Shown here piece after piece: positions 13,899 through 21,955 of a stretch of 29,500 nucleotides of DNA. The position numbers and the translations under genes are program-made. The notes under the pieces are model-generated. The model had not been told where the DNA came from. It worked only from the letters and a program-made list of their open reading frames with translations, and ran no database searches. The first letter of the stretch is position 1, and each line of letters opens with the position of its first letter. The DNA comes from Actinomycetes bacterium (GTDB taxonomy: Bacteria > Actinomycetota > Actinomycetes > Actinomycetales > Microbacteriaceae): NCBI GenBank assembly GCA_023450335.1, contig JAEXHA010000131.1:1-29500 (forward strand). The letters are read 5' to 3'.

Positions 13899-15006
13899 GG
13901 TCGTGTCCTCTCTTGCGTGTCGGATGCTCGTGCGAAGGCCGCGGGAACACGCGGCCGTCGAAGATCTTCCGTGCCGTGCGCAGCGACAACGAAGCCGCTC
14001 GCCACGTGCCGTCGGGGTCGTGTTCCACCCGGACGTCGGCGGGGAAGACCCCGCCCGGATGCTCGATCGGGGTCGGGGCGTCGGCCGCGGCGGGCAGTTG
14101 TGCCATATCGGCCCCGACAGCTCCGGGAATGCGGATGCCGGCGGCGACCGAGGCGGCCATGAGCACACCGATCGAGGTGTGCACCCGGTGGGGGATGAAG
14201 GCGCGCGTGGTGATCGCGCCGTCGGCGCGCGGGGGTGCGAGCAGGAACATCTTCGGCACCGTCTGCGCGGTGACATCGCCGAGCCCCATGAGCTCGCCGG
14301 CGGCGCGACGCACCCGCTCGACCTCGGCCGCCAGCTCGGCGCGGGCCTCGAGTGCGGCGGGCTCCTCGGTGCCGTCGACGCCGAACTCCCCGGCATCCAT
14401 CAGCACGACCGGCATGCCGTTGTCGATGAGCGTGACGCGGTGCCCGGCCACCTCGTCGGCGACGTTGCCGGTGGGCAGCAGCGCCTTGTCGGGGGCCGCG
14501 GTCAGGGCGAGATCGATCGCACAGGCCGTGCCCGGCACGCCGTCGATGCGCGCGTCGCCGTCGTAGTCGACGCGGGCCCCCGGGGTCGCGAAGGTGGCGG
14601 TGGCGACATCGCCGGTGTTGCGCAGGCGGATGCGCACCGTGGTGGTGCCGTCGGCGGCGGCGACCAGCCCGCGTTCGATGGCGAACGGCGCGACGCCGGC
14701 CAGCAGGTTGCCGCAGGTCTGCGCCGTGCTCACGACCGGCTGGTCGACGCCGACCTGGGCGAACAGGTAGTCGACATCGACATCCGGCGCGGTCGATCGC
14801 GACACGATCGCGACCTTGCTGGTGAGCGGATGTGCACCGCCGAGTCCGTCGATCTGGTGCGGGTCGGGGCTGCCCATGATGCGCAGGAGCAGGTCGTCGC
14901 GCTCGGCCGGGTCGGCGGGCAGGTCGCCGGCGAGGAAGTACGCGCCCTTCGACGTGCCGCCGCGCATGAGCATGCACGGGATGCCGTCGCGGACGGGATC
15001 ACTCAC
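13885..15006 (-). CDS. galD: 4-oxalomesaconate tautomerase (GalD-like, PrpF family)
   Basis: The 373-residue protein belongs to the PrpF/DUF453 isomerase family with two diaminopimelate-epimerase-like halves. Family motifs: MLMRGGTSKGAYFLAGDLP with K20, GAHPLTSKVA with K64, and TAQTCGN with C98. GalD of Pseudomonas putida converts the keto and enol forms of 4-oxalomesaconate after gallate cleavage; PrpF proteins isomerise trans-aconitate analogues. Flanking galB- and galC-like genes in the same overlapping operon favour the GalD function. It starts at GTG 15006, overlapping the galC stop by eight bases, and ends inside the VOC gene start. The last ~20 residues are basic and His-rich. Confidence 0.88.
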   Translation of the reverse strand: MSDPVRDGIPCMLMRGGTSKGAYFLAGDLPADPAERDDLLLRIMGSPDPHQIDGLGGAHPLTSKVAIVSRSTAPDVDVDYLFAQVGVDQPVVSTAQTCGNLLAGVAPFAIERGLVAAADGTTTVRIRLRNTGDVATATFATPGARVDYDGDARIDGVPGTACAIDLALTAAPDKALLPTGNVADEVAGHRVTLIDNGMPVVLMDAGEFGVDGTEEPAALEARAELAAEVERVRRAAGELMGLGDVTAQTVPKMFLLAPPRADGAITTRAFIPHRVHTSIGVLMAASVAAGIRIPGAVGADMAQLPAAADAPTPIEHPGGVFPADVRVEHDPDGTWRAASLSLRTARKIFDGRVFPRPSHEHPTRKRGHDHGRT

Positions 15007-15700
15007 GGTCGTACTCGGCCTGGGTCAGGTAGCGGACGCCGAGCTCGGCCAGCAGCGGCCGCAGCCCCTTGCGGTCGAGGCTCAGCTGCTCGCCGCTGCC
15101 GTAGGCGTCGCGGTCGGCGGCCTCCTTCGCGACGCGGGCGTCGGCGGCGGCCAGCGCCGCGTCGACGCCGGTGCGCGGAACGATGACGACGCCGTCGTCG
15201 TCGGCGATGACCACGTCACCTGCCGCCACCGGCGCGCCGTCGATGACGACCGGCACGTTGACCGAGCCGCCGGTCGCCTTGACCGACCCCTGTGCGTAGA
15301 CGGCGGCCGCCCAGGCGGGAAAGCCCATCGCGCGCAGGTCGGCGGTGTCGCGCACGGCAGTGGTGGTGACGATCCCGCGCACACCGCGGGCCTTCAGCGC
15401 CGAGGCGAACAGATCGCCGAACAGGCCGTCGCGGTTGGGGGAGGTCGTGGTCACCACGAGCACATCGCCGGCCCGACACTGCTCGATCGCGGCGTGGATC
15501 ATGAGGTTGTCGCCCGGCCAGTTGAGCACCGTGACGGCCGACCCGGCGATGCGGGCGCCCTGCTGGATGGGCCGGACCGACGGTCCGACCAGTCCCGTGC
15601 GCCCCATCGCCTCGTGCACCGTCGCGACACCGTGCTCGGCGAGCCGGTCGATCACCGCCGGGTCTGCCCTGGCGATGTCGGTGACGACGACGCCGCTCAC
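14999..15700 (-). CDS. galC: 4-carboxy-4-hydroxy-2-oxoadipate aldolase (GalC/LigK/ProA, RraA-like fold)
   Basis: This 233-residue class II pyruvate aldolase of the HMG/CHA aldolase family has the signature segments GDNLMIHAAIEQCRAGDVLVV (about 64-84), GLFGDLFASALKARGVRGIV and AVRDTADLRAMGFPAWA, with R117-D118 at the pyruvate/Mg site. It would split 4-carboxy-4-hydroxy-2-oxoadipate into pyruvate and oxaloacetate, the final step of gallate and protocatechuate 4,5-cleavage degradation. RraA (an RNase E inhibitor with the same fold) is less likely given the operon. GTG 15700 overlaps the galB TGA (GTGA), and its own stop overlaps galD, so the three are translationally coupled. Confidence 0.9.
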   Translation of the reverse strand: MSGVVVTDIARADPAVIDRLAEHGVATVHEAMGRTGLVGPSVRPIQQGARIAGSAVTVLNWPGDNLMIHAAIEQCRAGDVLVVTTTSPNRDGLFGDLFASALKARGVRGIVTTTAVRDTADLRAMGFPAWAAAVYAQGSVKATGGSVNVPVVIDGAPVAAGDVVIADDDGVVIVPRTGVDAALAAADARVAKEAADRDAYGSGEQLSLDRKGLRPLLAELGVRYLTQAEYDRE

Positions 15701-16452
15701 CGCAGGACGTCCGTGACCTGGGGGTAGTAGCGCTGGTACGCCTCGCCCATCGTCTCGTGCGCCAGGCCGAGGTTGGCCGCAGCGTTGCGCTTGACCTGCA
15801 CGCCGCGTCGCACCGCCAGATCGGTGTAATACGACCACATGTGCTTCTGCGCCGGCAGGCATTCCATCGCGGCGCGCTTGGCGGGGAAGGCCGAGGTGAT
15901 GTCCAGCAGCACGTCGGGCTTGAAGTCGCACTGCTCGGGCTGGTGCGGTTCGAAGAAGAACACCGGGGGAGCGCCGATGATGTCGTCCTTGGTCGGGAAC
16001 GAGCCGTCCGAGTTCGCGACGCCGATCGCCTGTGCGAGCACGCGCGCCTGCAGCGCCATGCGCGCCGCCGCGGGGTGGTCGCCGTTGTACGGGTCGGCCA
16101 GCGGGTGGGTCAGCACGACCCCGGGCTGGGCGCGCCGATACACGTCGACCAGCTTCGCGACGGCCTCGGGCGATTCGACCAGCGGGTAGTCGCCCAGGTC
16201 GAGGAACTCGATCTCGGCGCCCAGAGCGGATGCCGCGGCCTCGGCCTCGCCGCGCCGGATGGCCTTGATCTCGTCGAGACCCTTGCCGGCCAGCCATTGG
16301 CTGGCCGACTCGCCGCGCTCGCCGTACGAGAGGCACGCGATCACGGCGCGCTCGCCGCGCTGGGTCGCCGCGGCGATCGCACCGCCGGCACGCCACACGA
16401 AATCGCCGGCGTGCGCGCTGACGACCAGCAGGGTCTGGGGAGTCTCGCTCAT
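15697..16452 (-). CDS. galB: 4-oxalomesaconate hydratase (GalB-like, PIG-L/LmbE family)
   Basis: The 251-residue protein is in the PIG-L (LmbE-like) zinc family, best known for N-deacetylases, but it has the features of GalB: VSAHAGDFVWRAGGAIA (H14 and D17 as zinc ligands in place of the usual HPDD), LSYGERGES, HPLADPYNGDHP and FFFEPHQPEQC. From memory these closely match P. putida GalB, which hydrates 4-oxalomesaconate to 4-carboxy-4-hydroxy-2-oxoadipate. It is the first gene of the galBCD-VOC operon and diverges from the LigM-like demethylase gene; a GntR-type palindrome lies 40 bp upstream of its ATG. Confidence 0.9.
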   Translation of the reverse strand: MSETPQTLLVVSAHAGDFVWRAGGAIAAATQRGERAVIACLSYGERGESASQWLAGKGLDEIKAIRRGEAEAAASALGAEIEFLDLGDYPLVESPEAVAKLVDVYRRAQPGVVLTHPLADPYNGDHPAAARMALQARVLAQAIGVANSDGSFPTKDDIIGAPPVFFFEPHQPEQCDFKPDVLLDITSAFPAKRAAMECLPAQKHMWSYYTDLAVRRGVQVKRNAAANLGLAHETMGEAYQRYYPQVTDVLR

Positions 16453-16491
16453 GGACCCCAGCGAATCACACCCCTAGCGGATTGGTCAACA

Positions 16492-16505
16492 GATTGTCTA
16501 CAATC
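16492..16505. promoter_or_regulatory. Perfect palindromic GntR (FadR-type) operator in the galB/ligM intergenic region
   Basis: GATTGTCTACAATC has perfect 6-bp arms around a 2-bp centre. The GT-NN-AC core is what FadR-subfamily GntR regulators bind. Near-identical sites occur at 22063-22076 and 27709-27722. It lies between the divergent galB and ligM-like genes, 40 bp and 90 bp from their starts. Confidence 0.7.
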
Positions 16506-16519
16506 CTGGTGACGAGATA

Positions 16520-16544
16520 CCTCTGGCCATAACCTCTGGACATA
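16520..16544 (+). repeat. Direct repeat upstream of the LigM-like gene
   Basis: CCTCTGGCCATA (16520-16531) and CCTCTGGACATA (16533-16544) differ by one base and are 13 bp apart, just upstream of the demethylase gene. The first ends in TAACCT (16530-16535), a possible -10 box. Tandem half-sites of this kind could bind an activator, for example the IclR protein encoded nearby, but that is a guess. Confidence 0.5.
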
Positions 16545-16594
16545 GGTAAATTTGCCCCGTACCATCACGGACAGACGAGGAAGTCGAGGATTCC

Positions 16595-18001
16595 ATGGCC
16601 AGCAATCTGCAGGAGCTCATCGCCGAGCGGGGGAACATCGTCCAGATGCTCCGCGGTTCGCAGCTGGGCACGTACATCTATCCGGTCGTTCCGGCCGAGT
16701 TCACCAACTGGCGGCGGGAGCAGAAGGCATGGCGTGAGACCGCCGTGCTCTATGACCAGACCCACCACATGGTGAACTTCTTCATCTCCGGTCCCGACGC
16801 GATCAAGCTGGTCAGCGACACCGGCATCAACAGCTTCGCGAACTTCCCGGTTGACACGGCCAAGCAGTTCGTCCCCACCGCGTCCAACGGCGGGGTGATC
16901 GGCGACGGCATCCTCTTCCGCGAGGCGGAGAACGAGCTCGTCTACGTCGGTCGCGCCCCGGCCGCCAACTGGCTGCAGTTCCACGCCGAGACCGGCGGCT
17001 ACAACGTCGAGACCCGCTACGACGACCGGTCGCCGTCGCGGCCGTACGGCGAGGCCGTGCACCGCGAGTACTACCGGTTCCAGATCCAGGGCCCCAACGC
17101 CTGGAAGATCATCGAGAAGCTCGCCGGTGGCCCGGTCGAGCGGGTGAAGTTCTTCCACATGGGTCACATGACCATCGCCGGATCCGAGGTGCGCACCCTC
17201 CGCCACGGCATGGCGGGCGCCCCGGGCCTGGAGCTGTGGGGACCCTATGCCGAGCACGGCAAGATCCGGGATGCGATCCTCGAGGCGGGCCGCGAGTTCG
17301 GCATCGAGCCCTGCGGCTCGCGCGCGTACTCGTCGAACACCCTCGAATCGGGCTGGATCCCCTCGCCCCTGCCGGCGATCTACTCCGGCGGCGACATCGA
17401 GCGGCGCTTCCGCGAGTGGCTGCCGGCGAACAGCTACGAGGCGATCAACGCCCTCGCCGGCTCGTTCGTCTCGGACAGCATCGACGACTACTACCTGAAC
17501 CCGTGGGACCTCGGGTACGGCTCGTTCGTGAAGTTCGACCACGACTTCATCGGCCGCGAGGCGCTCGAGAAGCTCGACCCCGAGACGCAGCGTCGCAAAG
17601 TCACGCTCGCCTGGAACGATGAGGACCTCGCGAAGATCCTCGCCACGGTGCTCGACCGCTCCGGCCCCGGCTACCAGTTCTTCGACCTGCCCAACGCGAA
17701 CTACGGGTCGAGCAACTACGACGCCGTGCTCGATGCCGACGGCACGAACATCGGCCTGTCGCTGTTCACCGGCGTCACGGCCAATGAGAAGCGCGGCCTG
17801 TCGCTGGCCACCGTCGACCGCAACGTGCCCGACGGCGCCGAGGTGCGTGTCGTGTGGGGCGAGCCCGATGGCGGATCGGCCAAGACCACGGTCGAGCCGC
17901 ACGAGCAGTTCTCCGTCCGCGCGATCGTGAGCCCGGTGCCGTACGCCGAGACCGCACGCCAGGAGTACCAGGGCGGCTGGCGCACCGCCGGCACCGTCTG
18001 A
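16595..18001 (+). CDS. ligM: Tetrahydrofolate-dependent aryl-methyl-ether O-demethylase (LigM/DesA-like)
   Basis: The 468-residue cytoplasmic protein belongs to the GcvT-like family that includes LigM (vanillate and 3-O-methylgallate) and DesA (syringate) of Sphingobium SYK-6, moving the aryl O-methyl group to tetrahydrofolate. From memory it resembles LigM closely throughout: TNWRREQKAWRETAVLYDQ, YVGRAPAANWL, TLRHGMAGAPGLELWGPY, GSRAYSSNTLESGWIPSP and KTTVEPHEQ. Y245 in GSRAY corresponds to the catalytic tyrosine proposed for LigM (Y247). Length matches LigM (about 470). A GAGGA stands four bases before ATG 16595. It diverges from galB, implying shared control and a substrate such as 3-O-methylgallate or vanillate; the choice between them needs assay. 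Confidence 0.92.
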   Translation: MASNLQELIAERGNIVQMLRGSQLGTYIYPVVPAEFTNWRREQKAWRETAVLYDQTHHMVNFFISGPDAIKLVSDTGINSFANFPVDTAKQFVPTASNGGVIGDGILFREAENELVYVGRAPAANWLQFHAETGGYNVETRYDDRSPSRPYGEAVHREYYRFQIQGPNAWKIIEKLAGGPVERVKFFHMGHMTIAGSEVRTLRHGMAGAPGLELWGPYAEHGKIRDAILEAGREFGIEPCGSRAYSSNTLESGWIPSPLPAIYSGGDIERRFREWLPANSYEAINALAGSFVSDSIDDYYLNPWDLGYGSFVKFDHDFIGREALEKLDPETQRRKVTLAWNDEDLAKILATVLDRSGPGYQFFDLPNANYGSSNYDAVLDADGTNIGLSLFTGVTANEKRGLSLATVDRNVPDGAEVRVVWGEPDGGSAKTTVEPHEQFSVRAIVSPVPYAETARQEYQGGWRTAGTV

Positions 18002-18118
18002 GTCGGCCCCCGAACCGCCGGGGTCCGGTCGCCGCGCGCGGCCGGGCTCCGGCATCCACGTGCAGCGCTCAGCTGTCGCGCACGGCCGGGCGCGCGCAGC
18101 GATGAGCGCTCCCGTGCC

Positions 18119-18721
18119 TCACGCGCCGGGGGCGCGGCCGTCGAACAGCAGTACCGGCGTCGCGGGCATCGGCAGGGCGCGCACCCGCACGCGGCGCACG
18201 TCGTGGCCGGTGAACCCGGCCGCCGCCAGCGCGATGTCGGGCTCGCGGTTCCATCGGCAGCCGTGACACAGCCGCCGGCTCAGCGGCGTGGCCAGCTGCT
18301 GCAGCACCCGGTGTGCACTTCCCGGTGGTGCCGCGACGTGATCGATCAACACGATCCGCCCACCGGGAACGAGGACACGGCGCAGTTCGGCCATCGCCTC
18401 GTCGATGTCGTCCACCGAGCACATGACGTAGGTTCCGACGATCGCGTCGACGGCGTCGTCGGGCAACGGGATGCGCTCGGCGACCGCGCCGAGCGGGGGC
18501 GCCGGATGCCGCCACTGGCGAGCGCGGGTTGCCAGTTCGGACCGGCGGCTGTCATCGGGTTCGAGGCCGGTCCACTCGACGTCGGGGTGGAAGGCGCCGA
18601 AGTTCTCGCCCTCGCCCGCGCCGATCTCGAGCACTCGACCGCGCAGGCGCGAGATGAAGGTGCGCTCCAGGTCGTCGAGCGCATCGTCATCGATGAGGGG
18701 CGGACGGGCGGTTGCGGTCAT
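18119..18721 (-). CDS. Class I SAM-dependent methyltransferase
   Basis: The 200-residue protein has a Rossmann-type methyltransferase domain: motif I VLEIGAGEGENFGAF (about 30-44), the acidic loop GLEPDDS, VDAIVGTYVMCSVDDID, and LRRVLVPGGRIVLIDHV. The pattern resembles methyltransferase_11 proteins of the METTL7/phospholipid N-methyltransferase type; the acceptor is unknown. It is the last gene of a minus-strand operon beginning with the second O-demethylase, and its ATG overlaps the stop of the dehydrogenase gene (ATGA at 18718-18721). A gene adding methyl groups inside a demethylation island is unexpected. Confidence 0.82.
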   Translation of the reverse strand: MTATARPPLIDDDALDDLERTFISRLRGRVLEIGAGEGENFGAFHPDVEWTGLEPDDSRRSELATRARQWRHPAPPLGAVAERIPLPDDAVDAIVGTYVMCSVDDIDEAMAELRRVLVPGGRIVLIDHVAAPPGSAHRVLQQLATPLSRRLCHGCRWNREPDIALAAAGFTGHDVRRVRVRALPMPATPVLLFDGRAPGA

Positions 18722-19590
18722 CGACCCTGCTCCGCGCTCGGCTCGGCGGCCGGCTCGGCGCTCTGCCCGGCGGCCGGCTCCGCACCCGGCTCCCCGCCCT
18801 GCTCGGTGCCTTGCTCGGTGCCCCGCTCGGCCGCCAGGCGCTCGAGCCAGCTCAGCGTCGCATGGGTGATGTCGGCGGGCGTGCCGAGGGTGGCGAGCTC
18901 GGCTGCGGCGGCACGCACTTCGTGCACCCGTCGTCCGGCATGGCGGGGCGTGCCCGACACCATCCGGTCGATGAGCGCCTCGCCATCGCCACCGAACTCG
19001 GCGGCGATCTGATCGCGCAGCCAGGCGCCCGCGCCTGCGGCATCGGCGGCCGTGAGCGCTTCGAGCGTGAGGGCGCCCAGGCCCTTCATGAAGACGCTCC
19101 GCAACAGCCGCCGTCGTGCCGCGGCGCCGGCGGGCGCGTCGAGAACCTCGACCGAGACCCCGAACGGCCCCAGCGCGGTCGCGAACGTCGATGCGCCGTC
19201 GCCGCTGGCCAGCAGCGGCGTGCGGTGACCGGCGCGCCCCACGGGCGCGAGCACGGCCACGTCGGCCATGAGCACGCCATGGGCAGCCGCCGCGGCGGCG
19301 ATCTGCTCCTTGGCGTCGGGCGAGCCCGAGTTCAGATCGGCGAAGACGCTCCCGGCGCGCAGATGGGGCAGCGCGTCGCGGGCGACGGCCGCCGCGGTGT
19401 GCCCGGCCACGAGGCTCAGCGTCACGTCGGCGTCCGCCAGGGCCGCCGCGAGGGTCGGCATCTGCCGCACGGCAGCATCGCTGGACTGCTGCGCGGGATC
19501 GTAGCCCCGCACGTCGGCGCCGGCGGCGGCCAGACCCCGGGCGAAGCCGCGACCGGCTTCGCCGAGCCCGAGGATGGTGATCGACGTCAT
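18718..19590 (-). CDS. NAD(P)-binding beta-hydroxyacid dehydrogenase-like protein (DUF1932 C-terminal domain)
   Basis: The 290-residue protein has an N-terminal 6-phosphogluconate-dehydrogenase-type Rossmann domain with ILGLGEAGRGFA (G8, G10, G13) and a helical C-terminal domain around VFMKGLGALTLEALTAA, as in DUF1932 proteins; the lysine of FMKG may be catalytic. Related enzymes oxidise or reduce beta-hydroxyacids. It might act on a ring-cleavage product or a three-carbon side chain, but no substrate can be named. The C-terminal ~35 residues are low-complexity (Gly/Glu/Ala/Pro/Gln). The start at ATG 19590 is chosen from the position of the glycine motif. It sits between the iclR and methyltransferase genes on the same strand. 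Confidence 0.8.
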   Translation of the reverse strand: MTSITILGLGEAGRGFARGLAAAGADVRGYDPAQQSSDAAVRQMPTLAAALADADVTLSLVAGHTAAAVARDALPHLRAGSVFADLNSGSPDAKEQIAAAAAAHGVLMADVAVLAPVGRAGHRTPLLASGDGASTFATALGPFGVSVEVLDAPAGAAARRRLLRSVFMKGLGALTLEALTAADAAGAGAWLRDQIAAEFGGDGEALIDRMVSGTPRHAGRRVHEVRAAAAELATLGTPADITHATLSWLERLAAERGTEQGTEQGGEPGAEPAAGQSAEPAAEPSAEQGR

Positions 19591-19636
19591 CGTGGCATTC
19601 ACGATATCGCGACCCGGAGCCGCGCCGGCGGCCGGA

Positions 19637-20482
19637 TCAGCTCTCGAGGCTCTCGAGGTAGGCCAGCGAGCGACGCGAGCCGCGCACGAGCTGGCGGATG
19701 CCGTGTGGGCGCTCGTCGACGTCGGCGCGGTACGCCTCGGCCAGGTCGCGGGTGATGCCGCGCGCGGCGCGGTGGAGCAGCTCGATGTAGGGCGCGGGCG
19801 ATGAGCCGTCGGCCGGCACCACGACACCCGCGGCCGCGTACACCGACCCGTCGGGGCCGTGCACCGGCACCGCGATGCCACGAGACTCGGGGTGGATGTG
19901 CCCCTCGGTCACCGCCCACCCCTCGGCGCGCACACGCCGCAGCACGGTGGCCAGCTCTGTGCCGGAGCGGATGGTGTGGTCGGTATAGGTACGCAGCTCG
20001 CCCTCGGTGGCCTCGGCGATGAGCGCCGCATCGGCGTGCGCCAGCAGCACGAGGCCGCCCGATGAGGCGTGCAGCGGAATCCGGCCGCCGATCAGCGTGG
20101 CGTTGACGACGGCATCCGGCGTCGACATGCGCTCGATGAACAGCACGTCGCGTCCGCTCAGCACGCCCAGCTGCACATGCTGGCGCACGCGCTCGTGCAC
20201 GGCGCCGAGCCACGGCCGGGCGATCTCCCGCAGCCCGACCGCGCCGGGCGTGCGGCTGGCGTACTCCCACAGCCGTACACCCAGCCGGTAGGTGCGGTCG
20301 GGCAGGCGCTCGAGCAGACCCTCGTGCTCGAGCTCGCCGACGAGGCGGTGGGCGGTCGACCGTGCGAGCCCGGCCGAGGCGGCGATCTCGCTGAGGGTCA
20401 GAAACGGATGCCAGGCGTCGAAGCAGTCGAGGACGCGCAGGTGCTTGTGCAGCACCGACTCGCCGCCAGATCCTCGTGCCAC
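19637..20482 (-). CDS. IclR-family transcriptional regulator
   Basis: The 281-residue protein has an N-terminal winged helix (about 10-75, LTLSEIAASAGLARSTAHRLVGELEHEGLLERL) and a C-terminal effector-binding GAF-like domain (about 90-250, with RESRGIAVPV-like HPESRGIAVPVHGPDGSVYAA). IclR proteins commonly control aromatic acid catabolism, for example PcaR and PobR. It starts at GTG 20482 behind a strong GAGGAGG. It follows the second O-demethylase gene by 41 bp on the same strand and probably senses its substrate. A palindrome GGAAAGTTCC at 21957-21966 upstream of that operon is a candidate site. Confidence 0.92.
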   Translation of the reverse strand: MARGSGGESVLHKHLRVLDCFDAWHPFLTLSEIAASAGLARSTAHRLVGELEHEGLLERLPDRTYRLGVRLWEYASRTPGAVGLREIARPWLGAVHERVRQHVQLGVLSGRDVLFIERMSTPDAVVNATLIGGRIPLHASSGGLVLLAHADAALIAEATEGELRTYTDHTIRSGTELATVLRRVRAEGWAVTEGHIHPESRGIAVPVHGPDGSVYAAAGVVVPADGSSPAPYIELLHRAARGITRDLAEAYRADVDERPHGIRQLVRGSRRSLAYLESLES

Positions 20483-20523
20483 GACATCCTCCTCGATGAT
20501 GCCGTCATGCTAACGCGGCCCGC

Positions 20524-21897
20524 TCAGTCGTTCGCGCGGTACACCGTCCGGGCGTACTCGTGGTACGGCGCCGGTGCCACCGTGGCGCGGATGCGCACCT
20601 GCCGGTGTGCTGCATCGACCCCGTCCTTTTGCGAGATCGGATCCTCGCCCCACACCACTTCGACCTGCGAACCGTCGGCGATGTCGACGTCGAGGGTCGC
20701 CAGCGACATGTAGAGCTGGTCGAACGCGACGTAGCCGGCATCGGTCGAGATGCCCACCAGCTCATCGCCGGGGCCGCGTACCTCATCCATCTGGTAGAGC
20801 CCGTACCGCGCCTTCGGGAAGTCCAGGTACTTGGCGGGCGTGCCCGGCTCGAGCTGAGAGCGGACCACGGCGGCCACGTCCTCGGCATCCCAGATCAGGG
20901 TGACCTTGCGTCGGCGCGGCGCCGCGGCGATCTTCTCGAGCGCCTCGCGCCCGTGGAAGTCGTGATCGAAGCGCACCGATCGGCCCAGACCCAGGTCGTA
21001 GGGGGTCATGTAGTAGTCGTGGATGTCGGTCGAGTACAGGGATCCGCCGATCGACCCCGCACGCGCCGCGGGCAACCACTCGCGGTACTCGGCGAAGTCG
21101 TCGTCGAAGATCGCGGGGAAGGGGGTGGGCACCCACCCCGACTCCAGCGGCGACGATGAGTACGCCTTCGCCCCGACCCGGCGGATGCCGTGCTCGGCAC
21201 CGGCGGCCATGAGTGCTTCGAGCACCGTGTCGGCGTCTTCCCACGGGCCGTAGAACTCGAACCCGGGCTGGCCGGCCATGCCGTGCCGCAGCGCTTTGAC
21301 GGGTCGGCCGGCGATGGTCACGTCGCCGATGTGGAAGAACTTGATCTCCGGCGGCGGGCCCCCGAACACCTTCGTCATGACCTCGTCGGCCTGCGGGCCC
21401 TGCAGCTCGTACCGGTAGAACGTGGGCGGCCCCTGCCTCATGTGCGAGTTCGCCTCGAGGCGGTGGTGCACGTCCTTGCCGGCGGCCGCGGCCTTCTCGG
21501 CGTTGTAGCGCACCCAGTCGATGAGGAGATGGTGGCCGATGAGCACCCGACCCTCGGGGCCCTCCTCGTTGTAGAACAGGATGCCGTCGCCGATGAGGTA
21601 GCCGTCCTTGTTCACCGAGATGAGCTGCTTGGCGACCCCGCGGCGGAACGTGGCGAACGTGTTCGGCGAGATCGACTCGAGCATCGCGGTCAGATCGTCG
21701 CCGTGCAGAAACAGCTGGGTCATGTGGTGCGACTGGTCCATGAGGGCGACCGTCGTGTTCCAGGCGCGCTGCTCATCGCGCCAGTTGGTGAACTCCGGCG
21801 CCACCGGGAACGTGAACGCGGGCCAGTTCTGATTGCGCAGCAGCTCGACGGGGCTGCCGACACGCGCGATCGCCTGGGCGAGGGACTCAGATGTCAT
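20524..21897 (-). CDS. Second GcvT-like tetrahydrofolate-dependent O-demethylase (DesA/LigM family)
   Basis: The 457-residue protein has the same architecture as the LigM-like protein at 16595 but is clearly diverged: TNWRDEQRAWNTTVALMDQSHHM, LRHGMAGQPGFEFYGPW, VGAKAYSSSPLESGWVPTP, RFDHDFHGREALEKI. The equivalent of the LigM catalytic tyrosine is kept (Y246 in AKAYSS). The substrate-side segment differs (LIGHHLLIDWVRYN in place of YVGRAPAANWLQFH). With one LigM-like enzyme already present, this could be the syringate-specific step (DesA role) or serve another methoxyarene. An AGGAAGG precedes two consecutive ATGs; the second (21897) has the better spacing. It heads an operon with iclR, the DUF1932 dehydrogenase and the methyltransferase. 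Confidence 0.88.
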   Translation of the reverse strand: MTSESLAQAIARVGSPVELLRNQNWPAFTFPVAPEFTNWRDEQRAWNTTVALMDQSHHMTQLFLHGDDLTAMLESISPNTFATFRRGVAKQLISVNKDGYLIGDGILFYNEEGPEGRVLIGHHLLIDWVRYNAEKAAAAGKDVHHRLEANSHMRQGPPTFYRYELQGPQADEVMTKVFGGPPPEIKFFHIGDVTIAGRPVKALRHGMAGQPGFEFYGPWEDADTVLEALMAAGAEHGIRRVGAKAYSSSPLESGWVPTPFPAIFDDDFAEYREWLPAARAGSIGGSLYSTDIHDYYMTPYDLGLGRSVRFDHDFHGREALEKIAAAPRRRKVTLIWDAEDVAAVVRSQLEPGTPAKYLDFPKARYGLYQMDEVRGPGDELVGISTDAGYVAFDQLYMSLATLDVDIADGSQVEVVWGEDPISQKDGVDAAHRQVRIRATVAPAPYHEYARTVYRAND

Positions 21898-21955
21898 CAT
21901 CGACCTTCCTGTGGAACGGGTGCGGCCACAGTAATGCGAGCAGGGAAAGCGACGG

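Noticed and set aside
14999..15700. RraA ribonuclease E inhibitor
   Set aside because: It overlaps galB and galD and retains the RD aldolase residues; an RNase regulator would not be expected in this operon.
15697..16452. PIG-L family N-acetylglucosamine-type deacetylase
   Set aside because: The zinc motif is HAGD rather than HPDD, GalB-specific segments are present, and the operon context is gallate degradation.
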